From Brevibacterium album DSM 18261 (lineage in GTDB: Bacteria; Actinomycetota; Actinomycetes; Actinomycetales; Brevibacteriaceae): DNA of 64,000 bases. The notes under the pieces are model-generated. The model was not told where the DNA came from. It saw only the letters and a program-made list of their open reading frames with translations, and did not search any database. The stretch covers positions 124,001 through 188,000 of the forward strand of contig NZ_AUFJ01000011.1 in NCBI RefSeq assembly GCF_000426445.1, in the 5' to 3' direction. Below are positions 31,411 to 38,877 of the stretch, in pieces (the stretch's first letter is position 1; each line of letters opens with the position of its first letter). The translations under genes and the position numbers were made by a program.

Positions 31411-32180
31411 CCGCGCCGCTCCTGTCGCTCGAGGGGGTCTCCCGGGGCTTTCGCGGCGACTCCGGGGTGGAGGAGCTCGTGCTCGAGGTCGCGGCGGGCG
31501 AGATCGTCGCGCTCATCGGGCTCAACGGCGCGGGCAAGACGACCCTCATGCGGCTGGCGCTCGGGATGCTCCGGCCGCGGGAGGGGACGATCCGGCTCTT
31601 CGGCGTCCCGCTGCCGCACCTGCCGAGGCGGATGTGGGCGCAGGTGGGCACGCTCATCGAGACGCCCCCGGCCTACCCGGAGCTGACGGTGAGGCAGAAC
31701 CTGCGCCTGGCCTGCCTCCTGCGAGGCACGGAGCCCCGGTGCGCGGAGGCGGCCCTCGGGACCTGGCGGCTGGATGCCGTGGCCGCACGGCGGTTCCGCC
31801 GCCTCTCGCAGGGCAACCGGCAGCGCACCGGCCTCGCGCTCGCCCTCCAGCACGATCCCCGTCTCATCGTCCTCGACGAGCCGGGGAACGCCCTCGATCC
31901 CGCCTCCGTCCTCCTGCTGCGGGAGCAGCTCATGCGTAGGGCGGAAGCCGGTGCCGGGGTGCTGGTGAGCAGCCATCACCTCGACGAGGTCGCACGGATC
32001 GCCGACCGCATCCTCCTCATGAACGCCGGCCGGCTCATCGGGGAGCTCGATCCCGCAGGACAGGACCTCGAACGCGCGTTCTTCGCGCGCATCCGCGCAG
32101 ACGACACCCACCGCGCCGACGACACCCACCGCACCCCTGACGGCGATTCCGCCGGGGGTACCCGAGGAGGCCCAGCATGA
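31407..32180 (+). CDS. ABC transporter ATP-binding protein (ABC-2 export type)
   Basis: This is the nucleotide-binding subunit of an ABC-2 exporter (257 residues). Walker A GLNGAGKTT is at residues 38-46, the signature is LSQGNRQRTGLALAL (in place of LSGGQ), Walker B is RLIVLDEP and the switch His lies in SSHHLDEV. The C terminus has a duplicated ADDTHR stretch. It overlaps tetR by 4 nt and the permease gene by 4 nt. The substrate is unknown; TetR control suggests an inducible drug or metabolite exporter. Confidence 0.92.
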   Translation: MTAPLLSLEGVSRGFRGDSGVEELVLEVAAGEIVALIGLNGAGKTTLMRLALGMLRPREGTIRLFGVPLPHLPRRMWAQVGTLIETPPAYPELTVRQNLRLACLLRGTEPRCAEAALGTWRLDAVAARRFRRLSQGNRQRTGLALALQHDPRLIVLDEPGNALDPASVLLLREQLMRRAEAGAGVLVSSHHLDEVARIADRILLMNAGRLIGELDPAGQDLERAFFARIRADDTHRADDTHRTPDGDSAGGTRGGPA

Positions 32181-32941
32181 TGCGCTCCGCGATCCTGGCC
32201 GAGACGCTCAAGCTCCTCCGCTCGCCGGTCGGGACGATCGGGACCCTGGCCCTCGTCCTCGGCGTCCTCGCACTCGTGGGAGGACTCATCCTCGGCATCG
32301 CGAGCGGCAGTCCCCGCCTCGTCGCGCAGGCGAAATTCTCCGGCATCGACGTCACGGCGGGCTGGCAGGGGCTGCTCTCCACCGCCGCGCAGATCACCGC
32401 CGCCGGGGCGCTCCTCGGCTTCGGGGTGGTGCTCGCGTGGATGTTCGCGCGCGAGTTCGCCGAGGGCACAGTCGCAGGCCTCTTCGCGCTGCCGGTGACG
32501 CGCGGACGCATCGCATTCGCCAAGTTCGCCGTCCACGGCCTCTGGGTGCTGCTGGTCGGCAGTGCTCTCACCGGTGCGCTCCTGGGCCTCGGCCTGCTGC
32601 TCGGCTACGGCCCGCCCGGGGCGGAGGCGCGGGCGGGCCTGGCTCGCCAGTTCGCGCTCACGCTGCTCTCCGGAGCGCTCACCGCTCCCGTCGCCTGGGT
32701 CGCCTCACTCACCCGCTCCCTGCTCGCCGGGACGGCCGCTGCGATCCTGCTCGTGATCATCGGGCAGATCGGGGCGCTCGCCGGGACCGGCGCATGGCTC
32801 CCGCCTGCCGCGCCCGCGCTCTGGGCGCTGTCCGAGGGGACGGAGGCGGGAGCGGCGCAGCTCGCCCTCGCGGTCTTGACGGCCGGCGCCTTCGCAGGGT
32901 TCACCTGCGCGCACTGGGCGCGGCTGCAGCTCGACAGCTGA
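32177..32941 (+). CDS. ABC-2 type transporter permease
   Basis: This 254-residue membrane protein has about six hydrophobic segments: after ETLKLLRSPVGTIGT, at the AAQITAAGALLGFGVVLAWMF segment and its neighbours, and at the C terminus. The cytoplasmic motif FAREFAEGTVAGLFALPVTRG is typical of ABC-2 permeases that partner a single ATPase. It overlaps the ATPase gene by 4 nt. A hairpin follows, so the tetR-ATPase-permease unit is self-contained. Confidence 0.88.
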   Translation: MMRSAILAETLKLLRSPVGTIGTLALVLGVLALVGGLILGIASGSPRLVAQAKFSGIDVTAGWQGLLSTAAQITAAGALLGFGVVLAWMFAREFAEGTVAGLFALPVTRGRIAFAKFAVHGLWVLLVGSALTGALLGLGLLLGYGPPGAEARAGLARQFALTLLSGALTAPVAWVASLTRSLLAGTAAAILLVIIGQIGALAGTGAWLPPAAPALWALSEGTEAGAAQLALAVLTAGAFAGFTCAHWARLQLDS

Positions 32942-32953
32942 TCCGCCCTCGCT

Positions 32954-32971
32954 GGCCGGCGGGTGCCGGCC
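32954..32971 (+). terminator. Terminator after the ABC permease
   Basis: GGCCGGC (32954-32960) pairs perfectly with GCCGGCC (32965-32971) across the loop GGGT. Confidence 0.6.
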
Positions 32972-33002
32972 GCCTGCCCGAGGTGCCTCCGTCCCGCCCC
33001 AG

Positions 33003-33008
33003 TAGACT
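33003..33008 (+). promoter_or_regulatory. -10 element for leaderless fmt transcript
   Basis: TAGACT ends 7 nt before the fmt GTG at 33016. Confidence 0.6.
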
Positions 33009-33015
33009 TGCCCGC

Positions 33016-34158
33016 GTGAGAATCGCCTTCGCCGGAACCCCCGCAGCAGCCGTGCCAGCGCTGAGAGCCCTTGCGGCCTCGGATCACGAGATCGTCACCG
33101 TCCTCACCCGGCCGGACGCCCCGGTGGGCCGGAAGCGCGTACTCACGCCCAGCCCCGTCAAGGCGGAGGCCGAGGCGCTGGGACTCCCGGTGCGCGAAGC
33201 CGCCCGCCTGCGCGGCGAGGTGCTCGCGGAACTCGCGGACCTGGAACTCGATGCGGTCGCCGTCGTCGCCTATGGCGCCATCGCGGGTCCGCGGGCGCTG
33301 GCCACGGCCCGCCTGGGCTGGTTCAACCTCCACTTCTCCCTGCTGCCGGAATGGCGCGGGGCCGCTCCCGTCCAGCGTGCGCTCATGGCCGGTCAGGAGA
33401 CCTCGGGCCTCACGGTCTTCCGCATCGACGAGGGCATGGACACCGGCGAGGTGCTCCTCCAGCGGTCCCTGCCCCTGCCCGCCGCCGAGGCCGGCACCGT
33501 CCTCGAGGAGTACGCGCACGCCGGCGCCGGCCTCCTCGTCGAGGCCTTCGACGCGCTCGCCGCGGGTGCCGCCGTCCTGCGGCCGCAGACCGGCACGGCC
33601 AGCCATGCCGCGAAGATCGATCCCGCCGAGGGCCGTCTCGACTTCTCCGCCCCGGCCGCCGAGGTGCTGGCCCGGTACCGCGGGGTCAGCCCGGCCCCGG
33701 GCGCCTGGGCTGAGCTGGACGGGAAGCGGACCAAGCTCGGCGGCCTGAGCGCGGCAGCTGCCCTGCCGAGCGCGGAGCCCTCCCTGCCGAGGGCGCTGTC
33801 TCCCGGTGAGCTCGTGCCCTCCGGGGGAGCCGGGATCATCGGCACCGCGACGGAGCCGGTGCGGATCGAGCGCATCCAGCCCTTCGGCAAGCCGATGATG
33901 GACGTCGCGGACTTCCTCCGCGGCCGCGGGCCGGTGCGGTTCGACCAGCCGGAGCATGCGAGCGCGGCCGCACAGGAGAGCGTCACAGGGGGTAGCGCCA
34001 GAGAAGAGGGCAGCACCACACACGACAGAGCTGCACAGGATGCGGCCCCACAGGACAGGGGCGTACAGGACAGTGTCGCAGAGGACGCAGCCGCAGAGGA
34101 CACAGCCGTACAGCACCGTACGCCGAAGAACCTGACCGCGCAGGCAGAGGAGAACTGA
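33016..34158 (+). CDS. fmt: Methionyl-tRNA formyltransferase with repetitive tail
   Basis: Fmt formylates initiator Met-tRNA. The 380-residue product has the formyl-folate catalytic core (FAGTPAAAVPALRAL, NLHFSLLPEWRG with the catalytic Asn/His and SLLP loop, DEGMDTG) and the C-terminal tRNA-binding domain (ISPAPGAWAEL-like VSPAPGAWAELDG). After residue 315 comes an acidic, Gln/Asp-rich tail of about 65 residues made of 15-bp repeats, not part of the family fold. The start is GTG with no ribosome binding site and a TAGACT box 7 nt upstream. rsmB begins 1 nt after the stop. Confidence 0.94.
   Translation: MRIAFAGTPAAAVPALRALAASDHEIVTVLTRPDAPVGRKRVLTPSPVKAEAEALGLPVREAARLRGEVLAELADLELDAVAVVAYGAIAGPRALATARLGWFNLHFSLLPEWRGAAPVQRALMAGQETSGLTVFRIDEGMDTGEVLLQRSLPLPAAEAGTVLEEYAHAGAGLLVEAFDALAAGAAVLRPQTGTASHAAKIDPAEGRLDFSAPAAEVLARYRGVSPAPGAWAELDGKRTKLGGLSAAAALPSAEPSLPRALSPGELVPSGGAGIIGTATEPVRIERIQPFGKPMMDVADFLRGRGPVRFDQPEHASAAAQESVTGGSAREEGSTTHDRAAQDAAPQDRGVQDSVAEDAAAEDTAVQHRTPKNLTAQAEEN
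34027..34116 (+). repeat. 15-bp repeat encoding pentapeptides in the Fmt tail
   Basis: Six consecutive pentapeptides end in (Q/E)-D or Q-H: RAAQD, AAPQD, RGVQD, SVAED, AAAED, TAVQH. The 15-bp period is recognisable in the DNA through repeated CACAGGA/CAGAGGA blocks. Confidence 0.8.
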
Positions 34159-34159
34159 G

Positions 34160-35770
34160 ATGGCACAGCAGCACGGACAGGGCGGTCGGGGCGGACAGGG
34201 AGACGGCCGGGGCGGACACGGCGGGCGCCGGAATCCGGAGGGCCCGCGCGGATCGGGCAGCCGCCGGAACCCGGGCGAACTGGCCCGCGGGAACCGGCAG
34301 CGCTCCGGAGACGGACAGCCCCGCGGACACAGGCAGACCCGCGGACACGGACAGACCCGCACCCGTTCCCGCAGCGAGAGCGTCCGCCCGCGCACGCCTC
34401 GTGAGGTCGCGCTCACGGTGCTGCGGGAGGTCGAGACCGAGGACGCCTACGCGAACCTCCTGCTGCCCGGGCGGATCCGGAACGCGGAGATGAGTCCGCG
34501 CGACTCCTCGCTGGCCACCGAGCTCACCTACGGCACCCTGCGCATGCAGGGCCTCTACGACCGCATCGTCCTCACGGCGGCCGAGCGCGATCCGGCCGAT
34601 CTCGACCCCCTCACCCGCCAGGCGGTGCGCATGGGCGCCCACCAGCTGCTGGGCATGCGCGTGAGGGACCACGCCGCGGTCTCCGAGACCGTCGACGCCC
34701 TGCGCGCACTCGGCGGCGGTCGCGCCGCCGGACTCGCCAACGCCCTCCTCCGCCGGGTCTCCGAGCGCTCCCGCGAGGAGTGGCTCGCCGTTCTCACCGC
34801 GGACGTCCCGGAGACCGAGGCGCTCTCGCTCGCCCACTCGCACCCCGCCTGGATCGTGCGCGCGCTCGGGCAGGCCCTGCGCGGCCACAAGCGGGCGGAC
34901 GCCCGCACGGGCGGTCTCGAGTCCGTCCTCGCCGCGGACAACGCCCCCGCGAAGGTCACCCTCGCCGCCCTGCCCGGACTCGCGGACGCCGAGGAGCTCG
35001 CGCTCACAGCCGGTCACCGCGGTGCGCTCTCACCGCTGGCCGTCGTCCTCGACGGCGGCGATCCCCGCGACGTCCCCGGTGTGGACGCCGCACGCGTGCG
35101 GGTGCAGGACGAGGGCTCGCAGCTCATCGCCCTCGCGCTCGCGCAGGCGAGCGCCGCGGAGCACCCCCGCTGGCTCGATCTGTGCGCCGGTCCCGGGGGC
35201 AAGACCGCGGTGCTCGCCGCGCTCGCCGCCCAGCGGGGAGGCCGCGTCGAGGCGGTGGACGCCTCCGCGCACCGGGCGGAGCTGGTGCGGGACTCCGTCC
35301 GGGCGAGCGCCGATGTCGTCGACATCGCCCGGGCCGACGGCCGCGCATTCGCCGCCGACCGCCCCGAGCGCTTCGACGGCGTGCTCGTCGATGCCCCCTG
35401 CACCGGCCTCGGCGCCCTCCGCAGGCGCCCCGAGGCGCGCTGGCGCAGGCGCCCGGAGGACGTCGCCGCACTCGCCGAGGTGCAGCTGGGCCTGCTCGAC
35501 GCCGCGCTCACCGCCTGCGCCCCCGGCGGGGTCGTCGCCTATTCGACGTGCTCCCCGCACTGGGCGGAGACCGGGAGCATCGTCGACGAGGTGCTCGCCG
35601 GACGCCGGGACGCGGAGGTCCTCGACGCCGCCGCCGTGCTCGCCGAGGTGACGGGGGCCGAGGCGGACTCCTTCGCCTCGGCGGTCCGCGGCGAGGGGCG
35701 CTTCGTCCAGCTGTGGCCGGACGTCCACGGCACGGACGGGATGTTCCTCGCCCTCATCCGCAGGCGCTGA
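34160..35770 (+). CDS. rsmB: 16S rRNA (cytosine-5)-methyltransferase RsmB
   Basis: RsmB methylates C967 of 16S rRNA with S-adenosylmethionine. The 536-residue product has a 75-residue N-terminal extension rich in Arg, Gly, Gln and His with RGG-like units, then a NusB-like domain ([22 protein letters not shown]), then the NOL1/NOP2 methyltransferase domain. The SAM motif is [18 protein letters not shown], and the two catalytic cysteines are Cys414 in DAPCTGLG and Cys464 in YSTCSPHW. It follows fmt by 1 nt. The extension is unusual and probably disordered RNA-binding sequence. Confidence 0.93.
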   Translation: MAQQHGQGGRGGQGDGRGGHGGRRNPEGPRGSGSRRNPGELARGNRQRSGDGQPRGHRQTRGHGQTRTRSRSESVRPRTPREVALTVLREVETEDAYANLLLPGRIRNAEMSPRDSSLATELTYGTLRMQGLYDRIVLTAAERDPADLDPLTRQAVRMGAHQLLGMRVRDHAAVSETVDALRALGGGRAAGLANALLRRVSERSREEWLAVLTADVPETEALSLAHSHPAWIVRALGQALRGHKRADARTGGLESVLAADNAPAKVTLAALPGLADAEELALTAGHRGALSPLAVVLDGGDPRDVPGVDAARVRVQDEGSQLIALALAQASAAEHPRWLDLCAGPGGKTAVLAALAAQRGGRVEAVDASAHRAELVRDSVRASADVVDIARADGRAFAADRPERFDGVLVDAPCTGLGALRRRPEARWRRRPEDVAALAEVQLGLLDAALTACAPGGVVAYSTCSPHWAETGSIVDEVLAGRRDAEVLDAAAVLAEVTGAEADSFASAVRGEGRFVQLWPDVHGTDGMFLALIRRR

Positions 35771-35772
35771 GA

Positions 35773-35804
35773 GCTGCGCCCCTGAGCCGCTGCGCCCCTG
35801 AGCC
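35773..35804 (+). repeat. 16-bp direct repeat before rpe
   Basis: GCTGCGCCCCTGAGCC occurs twice in tandem, and a third GCT begins the -10 region of rpe. The repeat fills the whole rsmB-rpe gap and takes the place where a -35 box would lie. Confidence 0.85.
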
Positions 35805-35806
35805 GC

Positions 35807-35812
35807 TAGGAT
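35807..35812 (+). promoter_or_regulatory. -10 element for leaderless rpe transcript
   Basis: TAGGAT ends 8 nt before the rpe GTG at 35821. Confidence 0.6.
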
Positions 35813-35820
35813 CGACTGCC

Positions 35821-36501
35821 GTGGGCATTCACATCAATCCGAGCATCCTGTCAGCCGATTTCGCGCAGCTGGGCGCCGAACTCCAGCGCATCAGCACCGC
35901 GGACATGGCGCACGTCGACGTCATGGACAACAGCTTCGTCCCCAACCTCACCTTCGGCCCGCCCGTCGTCGAGCGGATCAGAGCGGTCTCGCCCGTCCCG
36001 CTCGACGCGCACCTCATGATCGCGGACCCGGACCGCTGGGCGCCGCAGTACGCCGATCTCGGCTGCGCCTCCGTGACCTTCCACCTCGAGGCCGCCGCGG
36101 CCCCCGTGCGCCTGGCCCGCGAGCTGCGGGCGCTCGGGGCGCGGGCCAGCGTCGCAGTGCGTCCGGCCACCCCGGTCGAACCGCTCATCGACCTCCTCCC
36201 CGAGTTCGACCAGGTGCTCATCATGACGGTGGAGCCCGGATTCGGCGGGCAGAAGTTCCTCGACGTGTGCCTGCCCAAGATCACCCGCATGCGGCAGGCG
36301 ATCTCGGCCTCGGGCCTCGACATCGCCCTCCAGGTGGACGGCGGCGTCTCCGAGTCGACGGTGGACCGGGTCGTGGATGCGGGTGCGAACGTGCTCGTCG
36401 CGGGCTCGGCGGTCTACGGCGCCGAGAGCGCGGAGGCCGCCATCGCCTCCCTGCGCACCCGTGCCGAGGAGCGGGCCGAGGAGCGGGCCGGGTCCCGCTG
36501 A
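35821..36501 (+). CDS. rpe: Ribulose-phosphate 3-epimerase
   Basis: Rpe interconverts ribulose 5-phosphate and xylulose 5-phosphate. The 226-residue TIM barrel starts with [14 protein letters not shown] and has the metal site in [24 protein letters not shown] and the phosphate-site VDGGV and AGSAVYG. The last residues are a duplicated AEERAEER. The start is GTG, with no ribosome binding site and a TAGGAT box 8 nt upstream. The fmt-rsmB-rpe order is conserved in actinobacteria. Confidence 0.95.
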   Translation: MGIHINPSILSADFAQLGAELQRISTADMAHVDVMDNSFVPNLTFGPPVVERIRAVSPVPLDAHLMIADPDRWAPQYADLGCASVTFHLEAAAAPVRLARELRALGARASVAVRPATPVEPLIDLLPEFDQVLIMTVEPGFGGQKFLDVCLPKITRMRQAISASGLDIALQVDGGVSESTVDRVVDAGANVLVAGSAVYGAESAEAAIASLRTRAEERAEERAGSR

Positions 36502-36516
36502 GTCCGGCCGCGGGGC

Positions 36517-36522
36517 TACCCT
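36517..36522 (+). promoter_or_regulatory. -10 element for leaderless pnuC transcript
   Basis: TACCCT ends 8 nt before GTG 36531. The in-frame GTG at 36525 lies too close to the box to be the 5' end. Confidence 0.5.
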
Positions 36523-36530
36523 TGGTGGTC

Positions 36531-37196
36531 GTGGACATCCTCGACCTCCTCAACACGCCCGTCTTCACCCTGGGCGCCGTGCCGGTGCCGATCTCCGATC
36601 TCATCGGCAACATCTGCGCGCTCGCGACGGTGTACCTCGCCCTGCGGCGCAACATCCTCTCGTGGCCCGTGCAGATCCTCGGCTCGATCCTGCTGCTGAG
36701 CGCGAGCATCGGCGCGGGCCTCGGCGGCAACGCCTCCCGGCAGGTCGTCATCATCGCCGCGGCGGTGTGGGGCTGGACCCGCTGGAAGGCGGCGAAGGAG
36801 GAGGCTGGGGAGGTCCAGGTCCGCTGGGGCACGTGGAAGGAGCGGATCTGGCTCATCGCGGTGCTCGCGGCGGGCACGGCCGGGTTCGGCGCGCTGCTGG
36901 ACTGGGGCGGCTGGTCGTGGAACCCGTACCCGGACGCCTACATCTTCGTGGGCTCGCTCGTCGCCATGGTCGCGCAGGGGCGGGCGATCGTCGAGTTCTG
37001 GTTCGTGTGGCTCGCCGTCGACCTCGTCGGCATCCCGCTCGCGATCTCCGGGGGGCTCCTGTTCTCCGGCATCGTCTACCTCATCTTCCTCGTGATGGTG
37101 ATCATCGGGATCGTCGACTGGGGCAGGCGGTCCAAGCAGCGCATCTCCTCCCCGCACGACATCTCCGCCGACGTCTCGCGTCCCGACCCCGCGTGA
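36531..37196 (+). CDS. pnuC: PnuC family nicotinamide riboside/mononucleotide transporter
   Basis: PnuC proteins are facilitators for vitamin B3 ribosides. This 221-residue product has about seven hydrophobic segments and the family signature region VWGWTRWKAAKEE after the third, plus the late DYVGIPL-like VDLVGIPLAISGGLLFSG segment. No NAD-salvage kinase gene is adjacent, so the exact riboside (nicotinamide riboside most likely) is uncertain. A hairpin overlapping the stop separates it from the his operon. Confidence 0.88.
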   Translation: MDILDLLNTPVFTLGAVPVPISDLIGNICALATVYLALRRNILSWPVQILGSILLLSASIGAGLGGNASRQVVIIAAAVWGWTRWKAAKEEAGEVQVRWGTWKERIWLIAVLAAGTAGFGALLDWGGWSWNPYPDAYIFVGSLVAMVAQGRAIVEFWFVWLAVDLVGIPLAISGGLLFSGIVYLIFLVMVIIGIVDWGRRSKQRISSPHDISADVSRPDPA

Positions 37197-37203
37197 CGCG
37201 GGG
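37187..37203 (+). terminator. Terminator overlapping the pnuC stop
   Basis: CCCCGCGT (37187-37194) and ACGCGGGG (37196-37203) form a near-perfect palindrome, giving at least a 6-bp stem with a 5-nt loop containing the stop codon. Confidence 0.6.
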
Positions 37204-37217
37204 CCGGCCGTCTGGAC

Positions 37218-37223
37218 TACCCT
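37218..37223 (+). promoter_or_regulatory. -10 element for the leaderless hisE transcript (his/trp cluster)
   Basis: TACCCT ends 6 nt before the hisE GTG at 37230. It may drive the long downstream gene cluster. Confidence 0.55.
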
Positions 37224-37229
37224 GGCCCT

Positions 37230-37493
37230 GTGAAGGACTTCGACACTCTCTACGCCGAACTCTCCGAGAAGGCGCGCACCCGGCCCACCGGCTCGTCCAC
37301 CGTCGCGGAGCTCGACGCGGGGGTCCATCAGATCGGCAAGAAGGTCGTCGAGGAGGCCGCGGAGGTCTGGATGGCCGCGGAGTACCAGAGCGATGCCGAG
37401 CTCGCGGAGGAGATCTCCCAGGCCCTCTACCATCTGCAGGTCATGATGATCGCCCGCGGGCTGACCCCCGCGGACGTCTACCGCTTCCTCTGA
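37230..37493 (+). CDS. hisE: Phosphoribosyl-ATP pyrophosphatase
   Basis: HisE hydrolyses phosphoribosyl-ATP in step two of histidine synthesis. The 87-residue product is a MazG-fold protein with the metal-binding [17 protein letters not shown] helix and the [21 protein letters not shown] helix. It stands alone rather than fused to HisI, as in mycobacteria, and hisG follows after 36 nt. The start is GTG, apparently leaderless. Confidence 0.95.
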   Translation: MKDFDTLYAELSEKARTRPTGSSTVAELDAGVHQIGKKVVEEAAEVWMAAEYQSDAELAEEISQALYHLQVMMIARGLTPADVYRFL

Positions 37494-37529
37494 GCCGCAC
37501 ACGCCACCGCACCCAGGAGCCCCATCACC

Positions 37530-38378
37530 ATGCTGCGCATCGCCGTCCCCAACAAGGGCGCGCTGTCCGAATCGGCCACGACCATGCTGCGCGAGGCCGG
37601 CTACTCCCTCCGCACGAGCACCAAGAGCCTCGTGAGCCGCGATGCGGACGCGGGCATCGAGTTCTTCTACCTCCGCCCCCGTGACATCGCGGTGTACGTG
37701 GGCGAGGGCATCCTCGACCTCGGCATCACCGGCCGCGATCTCCTGCTCGAGTCCGAGGCCGAGGCCGGGGAGATCCTGCCGCTGGGCTTCGGCCGCTCGC
37801 GGTTCCACTACGCCGCGCGCGCCGGCGCCTTCGCGGACATCGGAGAGCTCGCGGGCCGGCGCATCGCGACGAGCTATCCCGTCCTCGTCGCCCAGGATCT
37901 CGCCGCGCGCGGGATCGAGGCGCGCACCGTGAGCCTCGACGGCGCCGTCGAGGTCTCGATCGAGCTCGGCGTCGCCGATGCCATCGCCGACGTCGTGGAG
38001 ACCGGCACGACGCTGCGACAGGCCGGACTCGAGACGTTCGGCGAGGCGGTCATGCACTCCGAGGGCGTGCTCATCTCCCGCCGGGAGCGCGCGGAGCTCA
38101 CGGAGGAGGCGCAGGTCGTCGTCCGCCGCCTCGAGTCCGTCATGGTGGCCCGCAGCTATGTCCTCATCGACTACGACATCCCGGTCGAGAAGCTCTCGGC
38201 CGCCGTCGCGGTCACCCCCGGCTTCGAGAGCCCCACGGTCTCGCCCATGCGCGATCCGGAATGGGTCGCGGTGCGCTCGATGGTCTCGGTCGCGCAGCAG
38301 CACGCCGTCATGGACCGCCTCTACGAGGTGGGAGCGCGGGCCATCCTCGTCACCTCGATCGCGGCCTGCCGTGTCTGA
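37530..38378 (+). CDS. hisG: ATP phosphoribosyltransferase (long form)
   Basis: HisG commits ATP and PRPP to histidine synthesis. The 282-residue product is the long, hexameric form. The start is MLRIAVPNKGALSE, the PRPP-binding loop lies in VVETGTTLRQAGLE, and a C-terminal ACT-like domain of about 75 residues (after YDIPVEKLSAAVAVTPG) is where histidine is expected to inhibit allosterically. Its stop overlaps the next gene by 8 nt. Confidence 0.96.
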   Translation: MLRIAVPNKGALSESATTMLREAGYSLRTSTKSLVSRDADAGIEFFYLRPRDIAVYVGEGILDLGITGRDLLLESEAEAGEILPLGFGRSRFHYAARAGAFADIGELAGRRIATSYPVLVAQDLAARGIEARTVSLDGAVEVSIELGVADAIADVVETGTTLRQAGLETFGEAVMHSEGVLISRRERAELTEEAQVVVRRLESVMVARSYVLIDYDIPVEKLSAAVAVTPGFESPTVSPMRDPEWVAVRSMVSVAQQHAVMDRLYEVGARAILVTSIAACRV

Positions 38379-38877
38379 GCAGCCCGGCGATGCGCTCGTG
38401 ATCCGCCCGCGCCAGGTGCGGATCGTCGGCTTCGTGCTCGCCCCGCTCGTCGTTCTCGCCTTCGCGGCGGCCTCGGTCGCGTTCTCGCTCATGGACTTCC
38501 CGGGCTGGCGCGCGCACGTCGATCCGGTCTGGATGACCGGCATCGGGGTGCTCATCGCCGCGGTGCTGCTGCGCTTCGCCGCCCTGTGCGCCCGCGCCCG
38601 GGCAGACGGCCTCTTCGTCCGCAATCTCACGCACTCCCGCACCTACCCCTGGGAGCAGCTCGTCGGGCTGACCTACTCGGCGGCCGGCGGCGATCCCTGG
38701 GCCCGGCTCGACCTCGTCGACGGCACGACCGCCTCCGTCATGGCGATCCAGTCCGCGGACGGCCCGCGCGCCGAGGCCGCGGCACAGCGTCTGCGTATCC
38801 TCATAGACCAGCACCTGCCCCCGGGACCCCGAGAACCGGGCCCCCGAGAACCACGACCCCACGGAGGAGACTCGTGA
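38371..38877 (+). CDS. PH domain membrane protein
   Basis: This 168-residue product has two hydrophobic segments at the N terminus (VRIVGFVLAPLVVLAFAAAS, WMTGIGVLIAAVLLRFAAL). They are followed by a PH_6-like beta domain with GLFVRNLTHSRTYPWEQLVGLTY. Such small PH proteins are common beside hisG in actinobacteria; their role is unknown. It overlaps hisG by 8 nt and the CoA transferase by 4 nt, so it is translated with both. A short Gly-Pro-Arg-Glu-Pro duplication ends the protein. Confidence 0.75.
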   Translation: MSEQPGDALVIRPRQVRIVGFVLAPLVVLAFAAASVAFSLMDFPGWRAHVDPVWMTGIGVLIAAVLLRFAALCARARADGLFVRNLTHSRTYPWEQLVGLTYSAAGGDPWARLDLVDGTTASVMAIQSADGPRAEAAAQRLRILIDQHLPPGPREPGPREPRPHGGDS

